Of a DNA stretch of 64,000 bases, positions 8,945-18,825 are shown piece after piece; positions within the stretch are counted from its first letter, which is position 1, and the number at the start of each line of letters is the position of its first letter. The position numbers and the translations under genes are program-made. A model generated the notes under the pieces. That model did no database searches. It was not told the origin of the DNA and worked only from the letters and a program-made list of their open reading frames with translations. Origin of the DNA: Mesoflavibacter profundi (GTDB taxonomy: Bacteria > Bacteroidota > Bacteroidia > Flavobacteriales > Flavobacteriaceae); NCBI RefSeq assembly GCF_014764305.1, contig NZ_CP061703.1:1005501-1069500 (forward strand), written 5' to 3'.

Positions 8945-10174
8945 TTACTCTTCTTCTCCTAAATTTTCATAATCGTAATCTGGATACAAGAAGTGATTAT
9001 AAGGAAAACGAGTAACGTGTATTTCTCTAACCTCATCGTAAACACGCTTTTTAAATTCTTCTAAATTCCTTTTATTTAATGCCGATATAAATAGAGCATT
9101 GTTCTCTCCTACGCGATTCATCCAAGTACGTTTCCATTCATTTAAAGAATAATGGTCAGATGTACGTTCTGCAGTTAAATCGGTTTCATCAAATGGCTCT
9201 GCTTTATAAGCATCAATTTTATTAAACACCATGATTGTTGGCTTATCTGCACTATCAATTTCGTCTAAAATCTTGTTAACCGATGCAATATGTTCTTCAA
9301 AATTTGGATGCGAAATATCTACAACATGAAGTAATAAATCTGCTTCACGTACTTCATCTAACGTACTTTTAAAACTTTCTACCAATTGCGTTGGTAGCTT
9401 ACGGATAAAACCAACGGTATCGGTAAGCAAAAACGGTAAATTTTGAATCACAACCTTTCTAACCGTAGTATCTAAAGTTGCAAATAGTTTGTTTTCAGCA
9501 AAAACTTCAGACTTACTAATAGTATTCATCAAAGTAGATTTACCAACGTTAGTATAACCAACTAAAGCAACACGTACCATTTTACCACGATTACCGCGTT
9601 GAACTGCCATTTGCTTGTCTATGGTTTTAATTTTTGCTTTTAGAAGCGCAATTTTATCACGTACAATACGTCTATCGGTTTCAATCTCGGTTTCTCCTGG
9701 TCCACGCATTCCAATACCTCCTTTTTGACGTTCAAGGTGCGTCCACATTCCTTTAAGTCTTGGTAACAAGTATTCGCATTGCGCTAATTCTACCTGCGTA
9801 CGTGCATAACTGGTTTGCGCACGTTGTGCAAAAATATCTAAGATTAAGTTGGTACGATCTAATACTTTCACGCCTAAAATCTTACTAATATTGCGTTCTT
9901 GCGCAGCGCTAAGTTCGTCATCAAAAATAGCGGTACCAATTTCATTATCTTCTATAAACTGTCTAACCTGTTCCATTTTACCTGTTCCAATAAAGGTCTT
10001 TGGATTGGGCATTTCCATTTTTTGAGTAAATCGTTTTTTTACTTCTCCACCAGCAGTATAGGTTAAAAACTCCAACTCATCTAAATATTCTTTAGATTGA
10101 GCTTCGTCTTGATCTTTGGTTACTACACCAATTAATACTGCACTTTCTAATTCTATGTCTTTTTTCTCTAGCAT
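8945..10174 (-). CDS. hflX: HflX, ribosome-associated GTPase
   Basis: This 409-aa protein is the cytoplasmic GTPase HflX, which binds 50S/70S ribosomes and helps rescue or split stalled ribosomes. The N-terminal HflX domain is followed by the family signature GMRGPGETEIETDRR (155-169). The G domain has G1 GYTNVGKS (206-213), G3 DTVG (252-255) and G4 NKID (318-321). The C-terminal extension ends in an acidic tail. It is transcribed convergently to the suf cluster and divergently from the next gene. Confidence 0.96.
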   Translation of the reverse strand: MLEKKDIELESAVLIGVVTKDQDEAQSKEYLDELEFLTYTAGGEVKKRFTQKMEMPNPKTFIGTGKMEQVRQFIEDNEIGTAIFDDELSAAQERNISKILGVKVLDRTNLILDIFAQRAQTSYARTQVELAQCEYLLPRLKGMWTHLERQKGGIGMRGPGETEIETDRRIVRDKIALLKAKIKTIDKQMAVQRGNRGKMVRVALVGYTNVGKSTLMNTISKSEVFAENKLFATLDTTVRKVVIQNLPFLLTDTVGFIRKLPTQLVESFKSTLDEVREADLLLHVVDISHPNFEEHIASVNKILDEIDSADKPTIMVFNKIDAYKAEPFDETDLTAERTSDHYSLNEWKRTWMNRVGENNALFISALNKRNLEEFKKRVYDEVREIHVTRFPYNHFLYPDYDYENLGEEE

Positions 10175-10190
10175 ATAATAATTTATACTA

Positions 10191-10198
10191 CAAATTTA
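10191..10198 (-). promoter_or_regulatory. Putative hflX promoter -7 box
   Basis: On the minus strand this reads TAAATTTG, matching TAnnTTTG, 16 bases upstream of the hflX start codon. It is one half of a divergent promoter region only 79 bases long. Confidence 0.5.
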
Positions 10199-10215
10199 CA
10201 TAATTGTAACCACAA

Positions 10216-10223
10216 TAAATTTG
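10216..10223 (+). promoter_or_regulatory. Putative -7 box for the EEP-family gene
   Basis: TAAATTTG on the plus strand fits TAnnTTTG and lies 30 bases before the TTG start at 10254. It is the other half of the divergent promoter region shared with hflX. Confidence 0.45.
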
Positions 10224-10253
10224 CTATTTTTAGGCTTTTAAAATAATTCGCTT

Positions 10254-11219
10254 TTGAAGTTTAATATATTTAAATCTAAAACCAATAAACAAACTGTTGC
10301 TTTTTATAATATCGAAAACCTTTTTGATATTTATAATGACGATTTTACTCGCGATGATGATTATATTCCAACATCTGAAAAACGTTGGACTGTAAAAAGA
10401 TATAAGAATAAATTACGTAAAATAGGCTATGCTATTTCTAATATTGGAAGAAAAGAAACCAACAGTCATCCAGCAATTATAGGCTTAGCCGAAGTAGAAA
10501 ACGAAGCAGTTATTAAAGATCTTATTACTTCAAAACATTTAAAAGAATATAATTATAGCTTCGTACATTACGATAGTCAAGATGAACGAGGAATTGATGT
10601 GGCGTTTTTATACGATTCTAAAAAATTTGAAGTCACACATTCAGAAATTTTCACCTTTACTTTAACTGATGAAGTTGGTTTACCCGATTACACCAGAGAT
10701 ATTTTATTAGTTTCTGGTTTATTTTTAGATGAAAAAATTCATTTTATAGTTAACCATTGGCCTTCTAGAAGAAGTGGCGATGTTGCAACAGAACATAAAC
10801 GAATAACAGCTTCTAACCAAGTACAGTCCATAATTAATCAATTAAATACCACATATAATAATCCTAAAATTGTGGTTATGGGAGATTTTAACGACGATCC
10901 TTTTAGTAACAGCATCAAACAGCTAGTAAACAATATTGGCTTATTTAATCCTATGGATACCTTATTATCTATAGATCGTGGTACGACTTGCCATAATTTT
11001 GAATGGAATTTATTTGACCAAATAATTATAACTCATAATTTTTTTGAACGAAAAGCTAAAACTTTACGTTTTGTCAAAGCAGATATTTACGACGCCGATT
11101 TTTTAAAACAATATGATGGAAAATATAAAGGTTTACCCTATCGTACTTATGTTGGTAAATCTTATAAAGGTGGATATAGCGACCATTTTCCTGTGTATAT
11201 GATTTTAAACAAAAAATAA
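10254..11219 (+). CDS. Endonuclease/exonuclease/phosphatase family protein, cytoplasmic
   Basis: This 321-aa protein of the EEP superfamily (DNase I/phosphodiesterase fold) has no signal peptide. Visible motifs are VAFYNIENLFD near the N-terminus (metal-binding Asn), GLAEVENE (catalytic Glu), NHWPSRR, VVMGDFNDDP and a C-terminal GGYSDHFPVY (Asp-His pair). The start is a TTG at 10254; no in-frame ATG lies before the conserved core, so this non-ATG start looks genuine. The family hydrolyses phosphodiester bonds in nucleic acids, lipids or inositol phosphates, and the substrate here is unknown. It is divergent from hflX and upstream of PUL A, probably not part of it. Confidence 0.85.
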   Translation: MKFNIFKSKTNKQTVAFYNIENLFDIYNDDFTRDDDYIPTSEKRWTVKRYKNKLRKIGYAISNIGRKETNSHPAIIGLAEVENEAVIKDLITSKHLKEYNYSFVHYDSQDERGIDVAFLYDSKKFEVTHSEIFTFTLTDEVGLPDYTRDILLVSGLFLDEKIHFIVNHWPSRRSGDVATEHKRITASNQVQSIINQLNTTYNNPKIVVMGDFNDDPFSNSIKQLVNNIGLFNPMDTLLSIDRGTTCHNFEWNLFDQIIITHNFFERKAKTLRFVKADIYDADFLKQYDGKYKGLPYRTYVGKSYKGGYSDHFPVYMILNKK

Positions 11220-11272
11220 GTTTTTCAATATTTTGTAATTTTATTATACTTAAAAACGCAGATTAGTTTTTA

Positions 11273-14047
11273 ATGAAATTTAAAACCATAATATCAATCC
11301 TATTTGCTTTTACAATTAACATTGTACAAGCACAGTATACGCCTTATTTTGAAAACTATTCTTTATCAAAATACAATGCTGGAAATCAAAATTGGGGAAT
11401 TTCAGTTGCTACTAACGGTAAAGTTTATGTCGCAAATAATAAAGGATTACTGGTATTTAATGGTTTAAATTGGAAATTACACACGTTACCTAATAAAACT
11501 ACAATTAGATCTGTCTTAGCTGTTAAAGATAGAATCTATACAGGTTCTTATGAAGAATTTGGATATTGGAAATTCAATTCTAAAGGCGAACTTTTATACA
11601 CGTCTCTAACTTCAGAAAACACAAAGTTTTCTGCTAGTGAAGAGTTTTGGCAAATTCTTAATCTTGATCAAAAGATAATCTTTAGGTCTTTTCAAAATGT
11701 ATATATTTTAGAAGATGAAACCATTACAAGAATACGTCCTCAATCTACCGTAATAACTTGTAATATTATTAAAGATCAACTTTATATATCTACACTTAAT
11801 AGCGGAGTTTATAAATTATTAAAATCAAAACAGTTAATACCAGTTATTAATGATAATGAGTTAAAAAACACAAAGATAGTATCAGTTTCAGCTTATAAAG
11901 ACAAACTACTAATTACTACTGCTTTAAAAGGTTGTTTTTTTTATGATAATGAAAAACTAACACCAGCTAATTTTAATATTAATGATGATTTAAAAAGATA
12001 TCAGCTTAATAGTTTTTCAGCTTTAAACAATGGTAACTTAGTTTTTGGTACCATAAAAAATGGTGTGTTTATAACCAATAATTCTGGACAATTATTATAT
12101 AACTTAAATAAAGAAAATGGATTGGCTAACAACACTATTTTAAACACAATAGTAAGTCAAGACACTAATATTTGGTTGTGCTTAGATAATGGGTTATCAA
12201 AAATAGATTTAAGTAATAATATTTCTTATTACAATGATGTAACAGGAAAATTAGGTGCTGTATACGATGTACTAACTCATCAAAATACGATTTACATTGG
12301 CAGTAATACCGGATTGTATTATTTGGATAATGACAATAAATTAAACTTTATAGATGGTACGCAAGGACAAGTTTGGGATTTAAAAATAATTGACAATCAA
12401 TTATTTTGTGGTCATAACGATGGTACATTTATTATCGATGGTACATCTGCTTCACTAATTTCAAATTATACTGGTGGATGGACTATAAAAAAAGTCCCAG
12501 AAAAAAATATTTACATACAAGGTACATATGCTGGATTAGTAAAATTTTCTAAAAACAACTCCAACTGGACGTCAAGTCACTTAGGAAAAACTACAGATCC
12601 AATACGGTTTTTAGAGTTTGAAGACAAACAAAACATTTGGGCTGCAAATGCCTATAAAGGGTTAAGTAAAATTAAACTTAATACAAATTTAGACTCTATT
12701 GTTACGGTTAATAATTATATAAACAAAGGATTACAAAGCGATTATAACATTAAAGTTTATAAAATAAAAAACAACATTTGCTTTAAGACTAATAACGGAT
12801 GGAAAAAATACGAACCCTTACAAGATAGTATTGTTTCTTATAAATTTTTAAACTCAAAAATTGGGGAAAACTCAGATTTAATTTCTGCAACCAACCTTAA
12901 CGATCTATTTTTTAAAAATGAAACAGGAATTATAAAACTAGATCAGCAAAACAACATTAGGCAAATATTAACTAGAAACTATTACGACAATCGTGTAATT
13001 GTAGGTTATGAAAATATTTCAAAACTTAATGATAGTACTTACGCATTAAACCTAAACGATGGGTTTTTACTATTTAACGCTAATAAATTATTAAATAACT
13101 ATACACCAAAAGTTCCAACAATAGAGCAAATTAAAGTTAACAACGTAAAAGTTAATTTAGACTCTAGCATGGTACAAATACCTAATAATGGTAAAGTACA
13201 TATTAATATTGCATCGCCGTTATCTAAGAATCACTATTTTGAGTATAGCTTAGATACAGATAATAACAAATGGGAAAAGGTAGATAATGAGACGTTAATA
13301 TTATCAAACCTTAAAAACGGTGATTTTTATGTTGCATTTAGAACAACAAATAAAGCTGGAGAATCCTCTAAACCCAACCTATTAAAATTACATGTTTTAC
13401 CACCTTGGTATAAATCTAGTACTGGATTTTTATTGTATTTGTTAGCTGCGTTAATGCTAACCATGCTATTTTACTTACTACATAAAAGAAAAATAAAAAA
13501 AGAACAACGCATACTACAAATACAACATAAAAAAGAACAACAGCAAATACTAAAAGAAAAAAACATTGAAAATGAACGAAAACTTGTAGAACTTAAAAAT
13601 GAAGCTTTAGAAAACGAAATCAAACTTAAGAGCAAACAATTAGCAAACACTGCTATCGCGTTAGTAAAGAAAAACGAAGCTTTATTAGAAATTAAAAAAG
13701 ATTTACAAGTAAACGAAGGACAGTTTAGCAACAAATTAATCAATAAAAGACTGCAAAAAAAGATAGATCAAACCATAGGCAACAAAGACCAATGGGAAAT
13801 ATTTGAATACAATTTTAATCAAGTTCATGAAAAGTTTTTTAACCAATTAAAAGACAAACATCCTAAACTATCACATAAAGATTTAAAGCTTTCTGCCTAC
13901 ATCAAAATGAATTTGACTACAAAAGAAATTGCGCCACTTATGAACATTTCAACAAGAGGTGTAGAAACTCATAGATACAGATTAAAACAAAGATTAGACC
14001 TATCTAAAGAAGATAGTTTAACAGATTACCTTAATAGTTTTAACTAA
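11273..14047 (+). CDS. SusR-like membrane-spanning regulator (propeller sensor, LuxR-type HTH)
   Basis: This 924-aa protein has a signal peptide (1-21), then a periplasmic two-component-regulator beta-propeller (about 22-630) with repeats such as TNNSGQLLYNLNKENGL. A Y_Y_Y domain follows (about 640-715; HYFEYSLDTDNNKW), then one transmembrane helix (about 718-736). A basic coiled coil (740-830) leads to a C-terminal LuxR-type helix-turn-helix (about 865-910; LTTKEIAPLMNISTRGVETH). It lacks the kinase, receiver and AraC domains of hybrid two-component systems, so signal and DNA binding are joined in one chain, as in SusR of Bacteroides. It lies directly before susC and probably senses oligosaccharides released by the locus. 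TACGTCA repeats downstream are candidate binding sites. Confidence 0.9.
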   Translation: MKFKTIISILFAFTINIVQAQYTPYFENYSLSKYNAGNQNWGISVATNGKVYVANNKGLLVFNGLNWKLHTLPNKTTIRSVLAVKDRIYTGSYEEFGYWKFNSKGELLYTSLTSENTKFSASEEFWQILNLDQKIIFRSFQNVYILEDETITRIRPQSTVITCNIIKDQLYISTLNSGVYKLLKSKQLIPVINDNELKNTKIVSVSAYKDKLLITTALKGCFFYDNEKLTPANFNINDDLKRYQLNSFSALNNGNLVFGTIKNGVFITNNSGQLLYNLNKENGLANNTILNTIVSQDTNIWLCLDNGLSKIDLSNNISYYNDVTGKLGAVYDVLTHQNTIYIGSNTGLYYLDNDNKLNFIDGTQGQVWDLKIIDNQLFCGHNDGTFIIDGTSASLISNYTGGWTIKKVPEKNIYIQGTYAGLVKFSKNNSNWTSSHLGKTTDPIRFLEFEDKQNIWAANAYKGLSKIKLNTNLDSIVTVNNYINKGLQSDYNIKVYKIKNNICFKTNNGWKKYEPLQDSIVSYKFLNSKIGENSDLISATNLNDLFFKNETGIIKLDQQNNIRQILTRNYYDNRVIVGYENISKLNDSTYALNLNDGFLLFNANKLLNNYTPKVPTIEQIKVNNVKVNLDSSMVQIPNNGKVHINIASPLSKNHYFEYSLDTDNNKWEKVDNETLILSNLKNGDFYVAFRTTNKAGESSKPNLLKLHVLPPWYKSSTGFLLYLLAALMLTMLFYLLHKRKIKKEQRILQIQHKKEQQQILKEKNIENERKLVELKNEALENEIKLKSKQLANTAIALVKKNEALLEIKKDLQVNEGQFSNKLINKRLQKKIDQTIGNKDQWEIFEYNFNQVHEKFFNQLKDKHPKLSHKDLKLSAYIKMNLTTKEIAPLMNISTRGVETHRYRLKQRLDLSKEDSLTDYLNSFN

Positions 14048-14067
14048 AAAAATACGTTATTCTGCTA

Positions 14068-14177
14068 TACGTCAATACTACGTCACGATAACGTTGTAGT
14101 TGCATTATTACTATATTTTTAACGGTTTAACAGTACGTCAATACTGGTATTTATTAATAAATGGTTAACATGACGTA
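14068..14177 (+). promoter_or_regulatory. TACGTCA repeat cluster upstream of susC (PUL A)
   Basis: TACGTCA occurs at 14068-14074, 14079-14085 and 14134-14140, and inverted (TGACGTA) at 14171-14177. A related TACGTTA is at 14053-14059. The first two direct copies are 11 bases apart, one helical turn. The longer word TACGTCAATACT is repeated exactly at 14068 and 14134, 66 bases apart. The cluster fills most of the 209-base gap between the regulator and susC and is a good candidate operator for the SusR-like protein. Confidence 0.6.
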
Positions 14178-14256
14178 ATCAAAATGTAATACGATTTATA
14201 AATTTTAGTTAAATAGCTGTTAATTTTACTTCACTAACATTCTAAAATAAAAATAC

Positions 14257-17200
14257 ATGAGAACAAAAATTAATTTTTTATTCTTCTTGTTATTGAGTGT
14301 ATGTATGTATGCTCAAGACAAAACCATAACAGGTACCGTAACAAGTTCTGACGATGGTTTACCCTTACCTGGTGTAAATGTTGTCGTTCCTAATACAAAT
14401 AACGGAACAAGTACAGACTTTGACGGTAACTATAGCATCACAGTAAACCAAGGTGATGTTTTAGAGTTTAGCTACTTAGGCTTTAAAACTCAACAGATAA
14501 CAATAAGTAATCAAACTACTGTAAATGTAGATTTAGAAATTAATGCTTCAGACTTAGAAGAAGTTGTAATTATTGGATACGGATCTCAAAAAAAATCTGA
14601 TCTAACAGGTGCTATTACTACAGTAAAATCTGAAGAAATAGAAAAAACACCAAATAGTAATGTAATGCAATCATTACAAGGTAAAGTTGCAGGATTACAA
14701 ATCACCAGTAATGGATCTCCAGGAGATTCGCCTAATGTTAGAGTTCGTGGTGTAAACTCAATTTTTGCTGGCGGAAATCCTTTATATGTTGTAGATGGTG
14801 TTTGGTATGATAACATCGATTTTTTAGACAATAGCCAAATAGAATCTGTTTCTGTATTAAAAGATATGTCTTCTACTGCAATTTTTGGTCAAAGAGGTAG
14901 TAACGGTGTAATTATTATAGAGACTAAAGGTGGAAAACAAAACAGAAAACCTGTTATTACTTACAATGGTTATACAGGTATACAACATGCACAAAATGTT
15001 GTAAAAATGGCAAATGCAGAACAGTTTGTAACTATGGCTTACGAGTCAGGATCTGAAGCAGATATACAATACGTACTAAATGCTATGCAACGCTATGGTA
15101 GAAGTCGAGTTAACCCAAATATTCCAGATGTAAACACAGATTGGTATAAAGAAGTATTAAGAGATGCTCCAATATCAAGTCATAGTATTGGTGTTTCTGG
15201 TGGAGGAGAACACACTAATTACGGTTTAAATACAAGTTATTTTTCTCAAGAAGGTATACTGGATATGAAAAATGAATACGAACGTTTTAATATTCAAGGT
15301 AACATAGATGTAGAAGTATCAGATCGTTTTAAAATTGGAGTAAACAGTGCGTTTAGTAATGCTACAAAATATAATCCTGAAAACGGAGCTTGGTTCCAAG
15401 CGTATTTTGCAGTACCTATTTTACCTAAATTTGATTACCAAAATGAAGAGGCGTCTCCTATTCCATTTTCAGATGCAACTCAATTAGGATATAGAGGATC
15501 TCAAAATCCATTTCCTGTTATGACTTTCAACAACAATCAATTAAAGATTAGAAAGTTACTAACAAGTATTTATGGAGAATATTACATAATTCCTGATAAG
15601 TTATCGTTTAAAACAACTTATTATAACGATTACTCTACTATTTTAGAAAGAAATGTAAGATTACCGTATTTCATTTCAGAAAATTCTCAAAGAGAAACCT
15701 CTTCTATTAGAAGAGCTAATTTAACCACATCAAATCAAATGTGGGATAACCTTTTAACTTACTCGGACACATTTAACAAACATAGTTTAAAAGTTATTGC
15801 TGGTACATCTTATCGTGACGAGCAATATAACTCGTTTGCAGCTACCGGAAACGATATTCAAGCGGTTAGTTTAGAATCTTCATGGTATTTAAATTTTGCA
15901 GATCCTACAACTTTTAGTAATCAGGTATCAGAAATTGGAGATCGCTTCTATTCTATGTCTTATTTAGGAAGAATCGAATATAGCTTTGATGATAAATACT
16001 TATTTAATGCTACTTTAAGACATGAAGGTGATGGTAGATTCCCTAAAAAAATATGGGAAACAACTCCTCAATTTGGTTTAGGTTGGGTAATATCTAATGA
16101 GCAGTTTTTAGAAAACAATTCAATTATAGATTTTTTAAAGGTTAGAGGTACATGGGGACAATTAGCTAATGGTGCTTTAGGAGGAAGTTCTGGAGAACGT
16201 ACAATTAATCAAATAGTTACAGCTATTGGCGATGTTGCAACAAACGGTATAGTTAGCACAAGTACATTTAATGACTTACAAAGAGAAATTATTGAAGAAA
16301 CCAACTTTGGTATTAGCGCTAGATTATTTAATAATAGTTTAAGTATAGAGGCAGATTATTACATACGTGACACTAAAAATTTAGTAGTTTCTAGAGAAGT
16401 TCCTATTACTGGAAACACCATTTTAGATAATGCAGGAGAAATGAGAAATAAAGGTTTTGAATTTGCTGCAAATTGGAATCATACTATTAACGATAACTGG
16501 AATTTTTCTATTGGAGGAAATATTGCAACCTTACATAACGAAGTTACTAGCGTAGATACAGAAAGAGGTTACATAGATACAGGAAGTGCAGAGTTTAGAC
16601 AACGTGTAATGGTTGGAGAACCTGTAAATGCATTCTTTGGACTTGAAGTAGCTGGTGTCTATCAAAATGAAACCGAAGTTGCTAACGATCCAATTGCTGT
16701 AGATAATAACTTAGAACCTGGTGATTTTAAATACGTAGATCAAAACAACGATGGAATAATAGATGATAATGATAGAACAGTAATTGGTTCTTACTTACCT
16801 ACGTTTAATTATGGTGCTAATTTAAAAGTAAGCTATAAAAACTTTGATCTTTCTGTAGATGTTCAAGGTCAATCTGGTAATCAAATCCTAAATCGTAAAC
16901 GTGGTGAAGTCATTTTTACTAACGACACTAATATAGATGCAGATTTTGCAATTAATAGATGGCATGGTGAAGGTACTACTAATTCTTATCCGTCTTCTGC
17001 TGGTAGACGTAAAGGATGGAATCAAAGAATGAGTACATTTTTTGTTGAAGATGGCGGTTATTTCAGAATTCAAAATATTCAATTAGCATATAATATTCCT
17101 AGTGGAACATTTGGCAAAAACATGCCAGAAACAAGAGTGTATTTTACAGCAGATAGACCATTTACATTCTTTAATTACAATGGATTTAGCCCAGAAGTTT

Positions 17201-17271
17201 CTAATGGTGTAGATAGACAAACTTATCCTATTCCTGCTGTATATTCAATAGGAGTTAATGTAAAAATTTAA
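14257..17271 (+). CDS. susC: SusC-like TonB-dependent receptor (PUL A)
   Basis: This 1004-aa protein is an outer-membrane TonB-dependent transporter of the SusC/RagA family. It has a signal peptide (1-20) and a carboxypeptidase-regulatory-like domain (about 22-100) with DGLPLPGVNV and TSTDFDGNYSI. A short TonB-box region with EEVVIIGYG follows, then a plug domain (about 110-225; SLQGKVAGLQI, RGSNGVIIIETKGG) and a long 22-strand barrel ending in YSIGVNVKI. It should import oligosaccharides captured by the SusD partner 12 bases downstream. The locus enzymes suggest beta-1,2-glucan oligosaccharides as cargo, an inference from context. Confidence 0.95.
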   Translation: MRTKINFLFFLLLSVCMYAQDKTITGTVTSSDDGLPLPGVNVVVPNTNNGTSTDFDGNYSITVNQGDVLEFSYLGFKTQQITISNQTTVNVDLEINASDLEEVVIIGYGSQKKSDLTGAITTVKSEEIEKTPNSNVMQSLQGKVAGLQITSNGSPGDSPNVRVRGVNSIFAGGNPLYVVDGVWYDNIDFLDNSQIESVSVLKDMSSTAIFGQRGSNGVIIIETKGGKQNRKPVITYNGYTGIQHAQNVVKMANAEQFVTMAYESGSEADIQYVLNAMQRYGRSRVNPNIPDVNTDWYKEVLRDAPISSHSIGVSGGGEHTNYGLNTSYFSQEGILDMKNEYERFNIQGNIDVEVSDRFKIGVNSAFSNATKYNPENGAWFQAYFAVPILPKFDYQNEEASPIPFSDATQLGYRGSQNPFPVMTFNNNQLKIRKLLTSIYGEYYIIPDKLSFKTTYYNDYSTILERNVRLPYFISENSQRETSSIRRANLTTSNQMWDNLLTYSDTFNKHSLKVIAGTSYRDEQYNSFAATGNDIQAVSLESSWYLNFADPTTFSNQVSEIGDRFYSMSYLGRIEYSFDDKYLFNATLRHEGDGRFPKKIWETTPQFGLGWVISNEQFLENNSIIDFLKVRGTWGQLANGALGGSSGERTINQIVTAIGDVATNGIVSTSTFNDLQREIIEETNFGISARLFNNSLSIEADYYIRDTKNLVVSREVPITGNTILDNAGEMRNKGFEFAANWNHTINDNWNFSIGGNIATLHNEVTSVDTERGYIDTGSAEFRQRVMVGEPVNAFFGLEVAGVYQNETEVANDPIAVDNNLEPGDFKYVDQNNDGIIDDNDRTVIGSYLPTFNYGANLKVSYKNFDLSVDVQGQSGNQILNRKRGEVIFTNDTNIDADFAINRWHGEGTTNSYPSSAGRRKGWNQRMSTFFVEDGGYFRIQNIQLAYNIPSGTFGKNMPETRVYFTADRPFTFFNYNGFSPEVSNGVDRQTYPIPAVYSIGVNVKI

Positions 17272-17283
17272 AAAAAGCGCAAC

Positions 17284-18813
17284 ATGAAAAAAACACATTT
17301 AAAATTACAACAGCTAGCGCTACTGTTAGCAATATCAATTACACTATTTAACTGTAATGATAAATTAGAAGAAAACGACGGACAAGTAGGTACTGCAGAT
17401 CTAGATTACACAGTTTCTGAAGACATGATTTTACCTCTTGTTGGTGCATACTCAACTACATATACTCGCGGTTGGGAAGATCCATTATTAGTTGGCGTAA
17501 GAGGTGACGATGTAAATGCAGGCGGACTTGGTGACCAACCACTTTTTGCAGAAACAGACCTTTTTAATTATGATAATGGGTTTTGGATGTACAATCAAGT
17601 TTGGAAAAACTTTTATGGCGACATCGTAGATGTCTTAAATGCAGGAGAAGTAATTGCGCAATACAAACAATTTGCAACTGGTCAATATGTAGATTTAGCA
17701 GATCAATACATTGCAGAAACTAAAGTACTAAGCGGTTTCCAACACTTACAAATGTCTAAACTTTGGGGAGATATTTTTATTATAACAAACTCAGATCCTA
17801 GAGCAGACTTAGAAAATGGAGTTGCTACAAAAATGCAAATCATGCAATACGTTTCAGATTTAATGGACGAAGCTATTCCTTACCTTCCAGATATGAGACC
17901 AAACGAGCGTCAAGATATTCCTGGCGGAGTAACAAAATACACTGCTTTAGCTGTAAAAGCATTAGCTAATCTTGAAATGGAAAATTATCAAGGTGTAGCA
18001 GAAGCGACAGAACAAATTATAAGTTCAGATAAATTTAGCCTTCATCCAGACTACTATCAATTATTTAAAAAACCAGGAAAGCTTAGTGATGAGAACTTAT
18101 TTGAACTTCAATTCTCAGATTATAATACAGAATCTGGAGACGTAAACAATCACCTATTTGCGCCTTTTGGTCCTACAAGTTGGACACCTGTTGTATCTAC
18201 AGCATCTGGCGGTTGGGGATTTTATGAACCAAGCTTAAAATTTATCAAATTTATGTTAGATAGAAATGATGAAACTAGGCTAGTTACAAGCGTATGTTTT
18301 ACACCAAGAGGTATTGACGAGATAATGGAAGACCCAAATTATGCAACCTTACCTAGTTACATCTCAAACACTACACTATCTGGAGATATTTTTAACGATT
18401 ATCCTAGAGCAATGTTTGCTAGTGGAAAACATTATTTACCATCAATACAATTAACACCAGAAAGAAATAGCTACGGATCAAGTAAAAACTTAATCGTGAT
18501 TAGATATGCAGAAATTCTTTTAATGTATGCAGAAGCTTTAACTCAAGGTGCAAGTGGTACAATCATGACCGCAGATCAAGCAGTAAATACCGTAAGAAGC
18601 AGAGTTGATATGGCTCCATTAACAGGTGTAACTCTAGATGATGTAATGGACGAAAAATTTGCAGAATTAGCAATGGAATGGGGCGTACGTTATTTTGACA
18701 TGATACGATTAGATAGATATGACGAGCTTAGTTATGAAGGCAGAACTTTTACTGCAGAAGACGAGTTACTACCATATCCTCAAGCACAAGTAGACTTATT
18801 ACCTCTTGAATAA
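17284..18813 (+). CDS. susD: SusD/RagB-like surface glycan-binding lipoprotein (PUL A)
   Basis: This 509-aa lipoprotein (lipobox LFNC, Cys24) has the SusD architecture: an N-terminal helical TPR-like part (SDLMDEAIPYLPDM), then the C-terminal region with SSKNLIVIRYAEILLMYAEA and MEWGVRYFDMIRLDR. It caps the SusC barrel at the cell surface and passes oligosaccharides to it. It lies 12 bases after susC and 12 bases before the LamG lipoprotein gene, so the three form one tight unit. Confidence 0.95.
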   Translation: MKKTHLKLQQLALLLAISITLFNCNDKLEENDGQVGTADLDYTVSEDMILPLVGAYSTTYTRGWEDPLLVGVRGDDVNAGGLGDQPLFAETDLFNYDNGFWMYNQVWKNFYGDIVDVLNAGEVIAQYKQFATGQYVDLADQYIAETKVLSGFQHLQMSKLWGDIFIITNSDPRADLENGVATKMQIMQYVSDLMDEAIPYLPDMRPNERQDIPGGVTKYTALAVKALANLEMENYQGVAEATEQIISSDKFSLHPDYYQLFKKPGKLSDENLFELQFSDYNTESGDVNNHLFAPFGPTSWTPVVSTASGGWGFYEPSLKFIKFMLDRNDETRLVTSVCFTPRGIDEIMEDPNYATLPSYISNTTLSGDIFNDYPRAMFASGKHYLPSIQLTPERNSYGSSKNLIVIRYAEILLMYAEALTQGASGTIMTADQAVNTVRSRVDMAPLTGVTLDDVMDEKFAELAMEWGVRYFDMIRLDRYDELSYEGRTFTAEDELLPYPQAQVDLLPLE

Positions 18814-18825
18814 AACAATTAGATT

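Noticed and set aside
13471-13743. Antisense Ser/Phe/Cys-rich frame in the regulator gene
   Set aside because: It is the mirror of a Lys/Glu-rich coiled coil, a common artefact.
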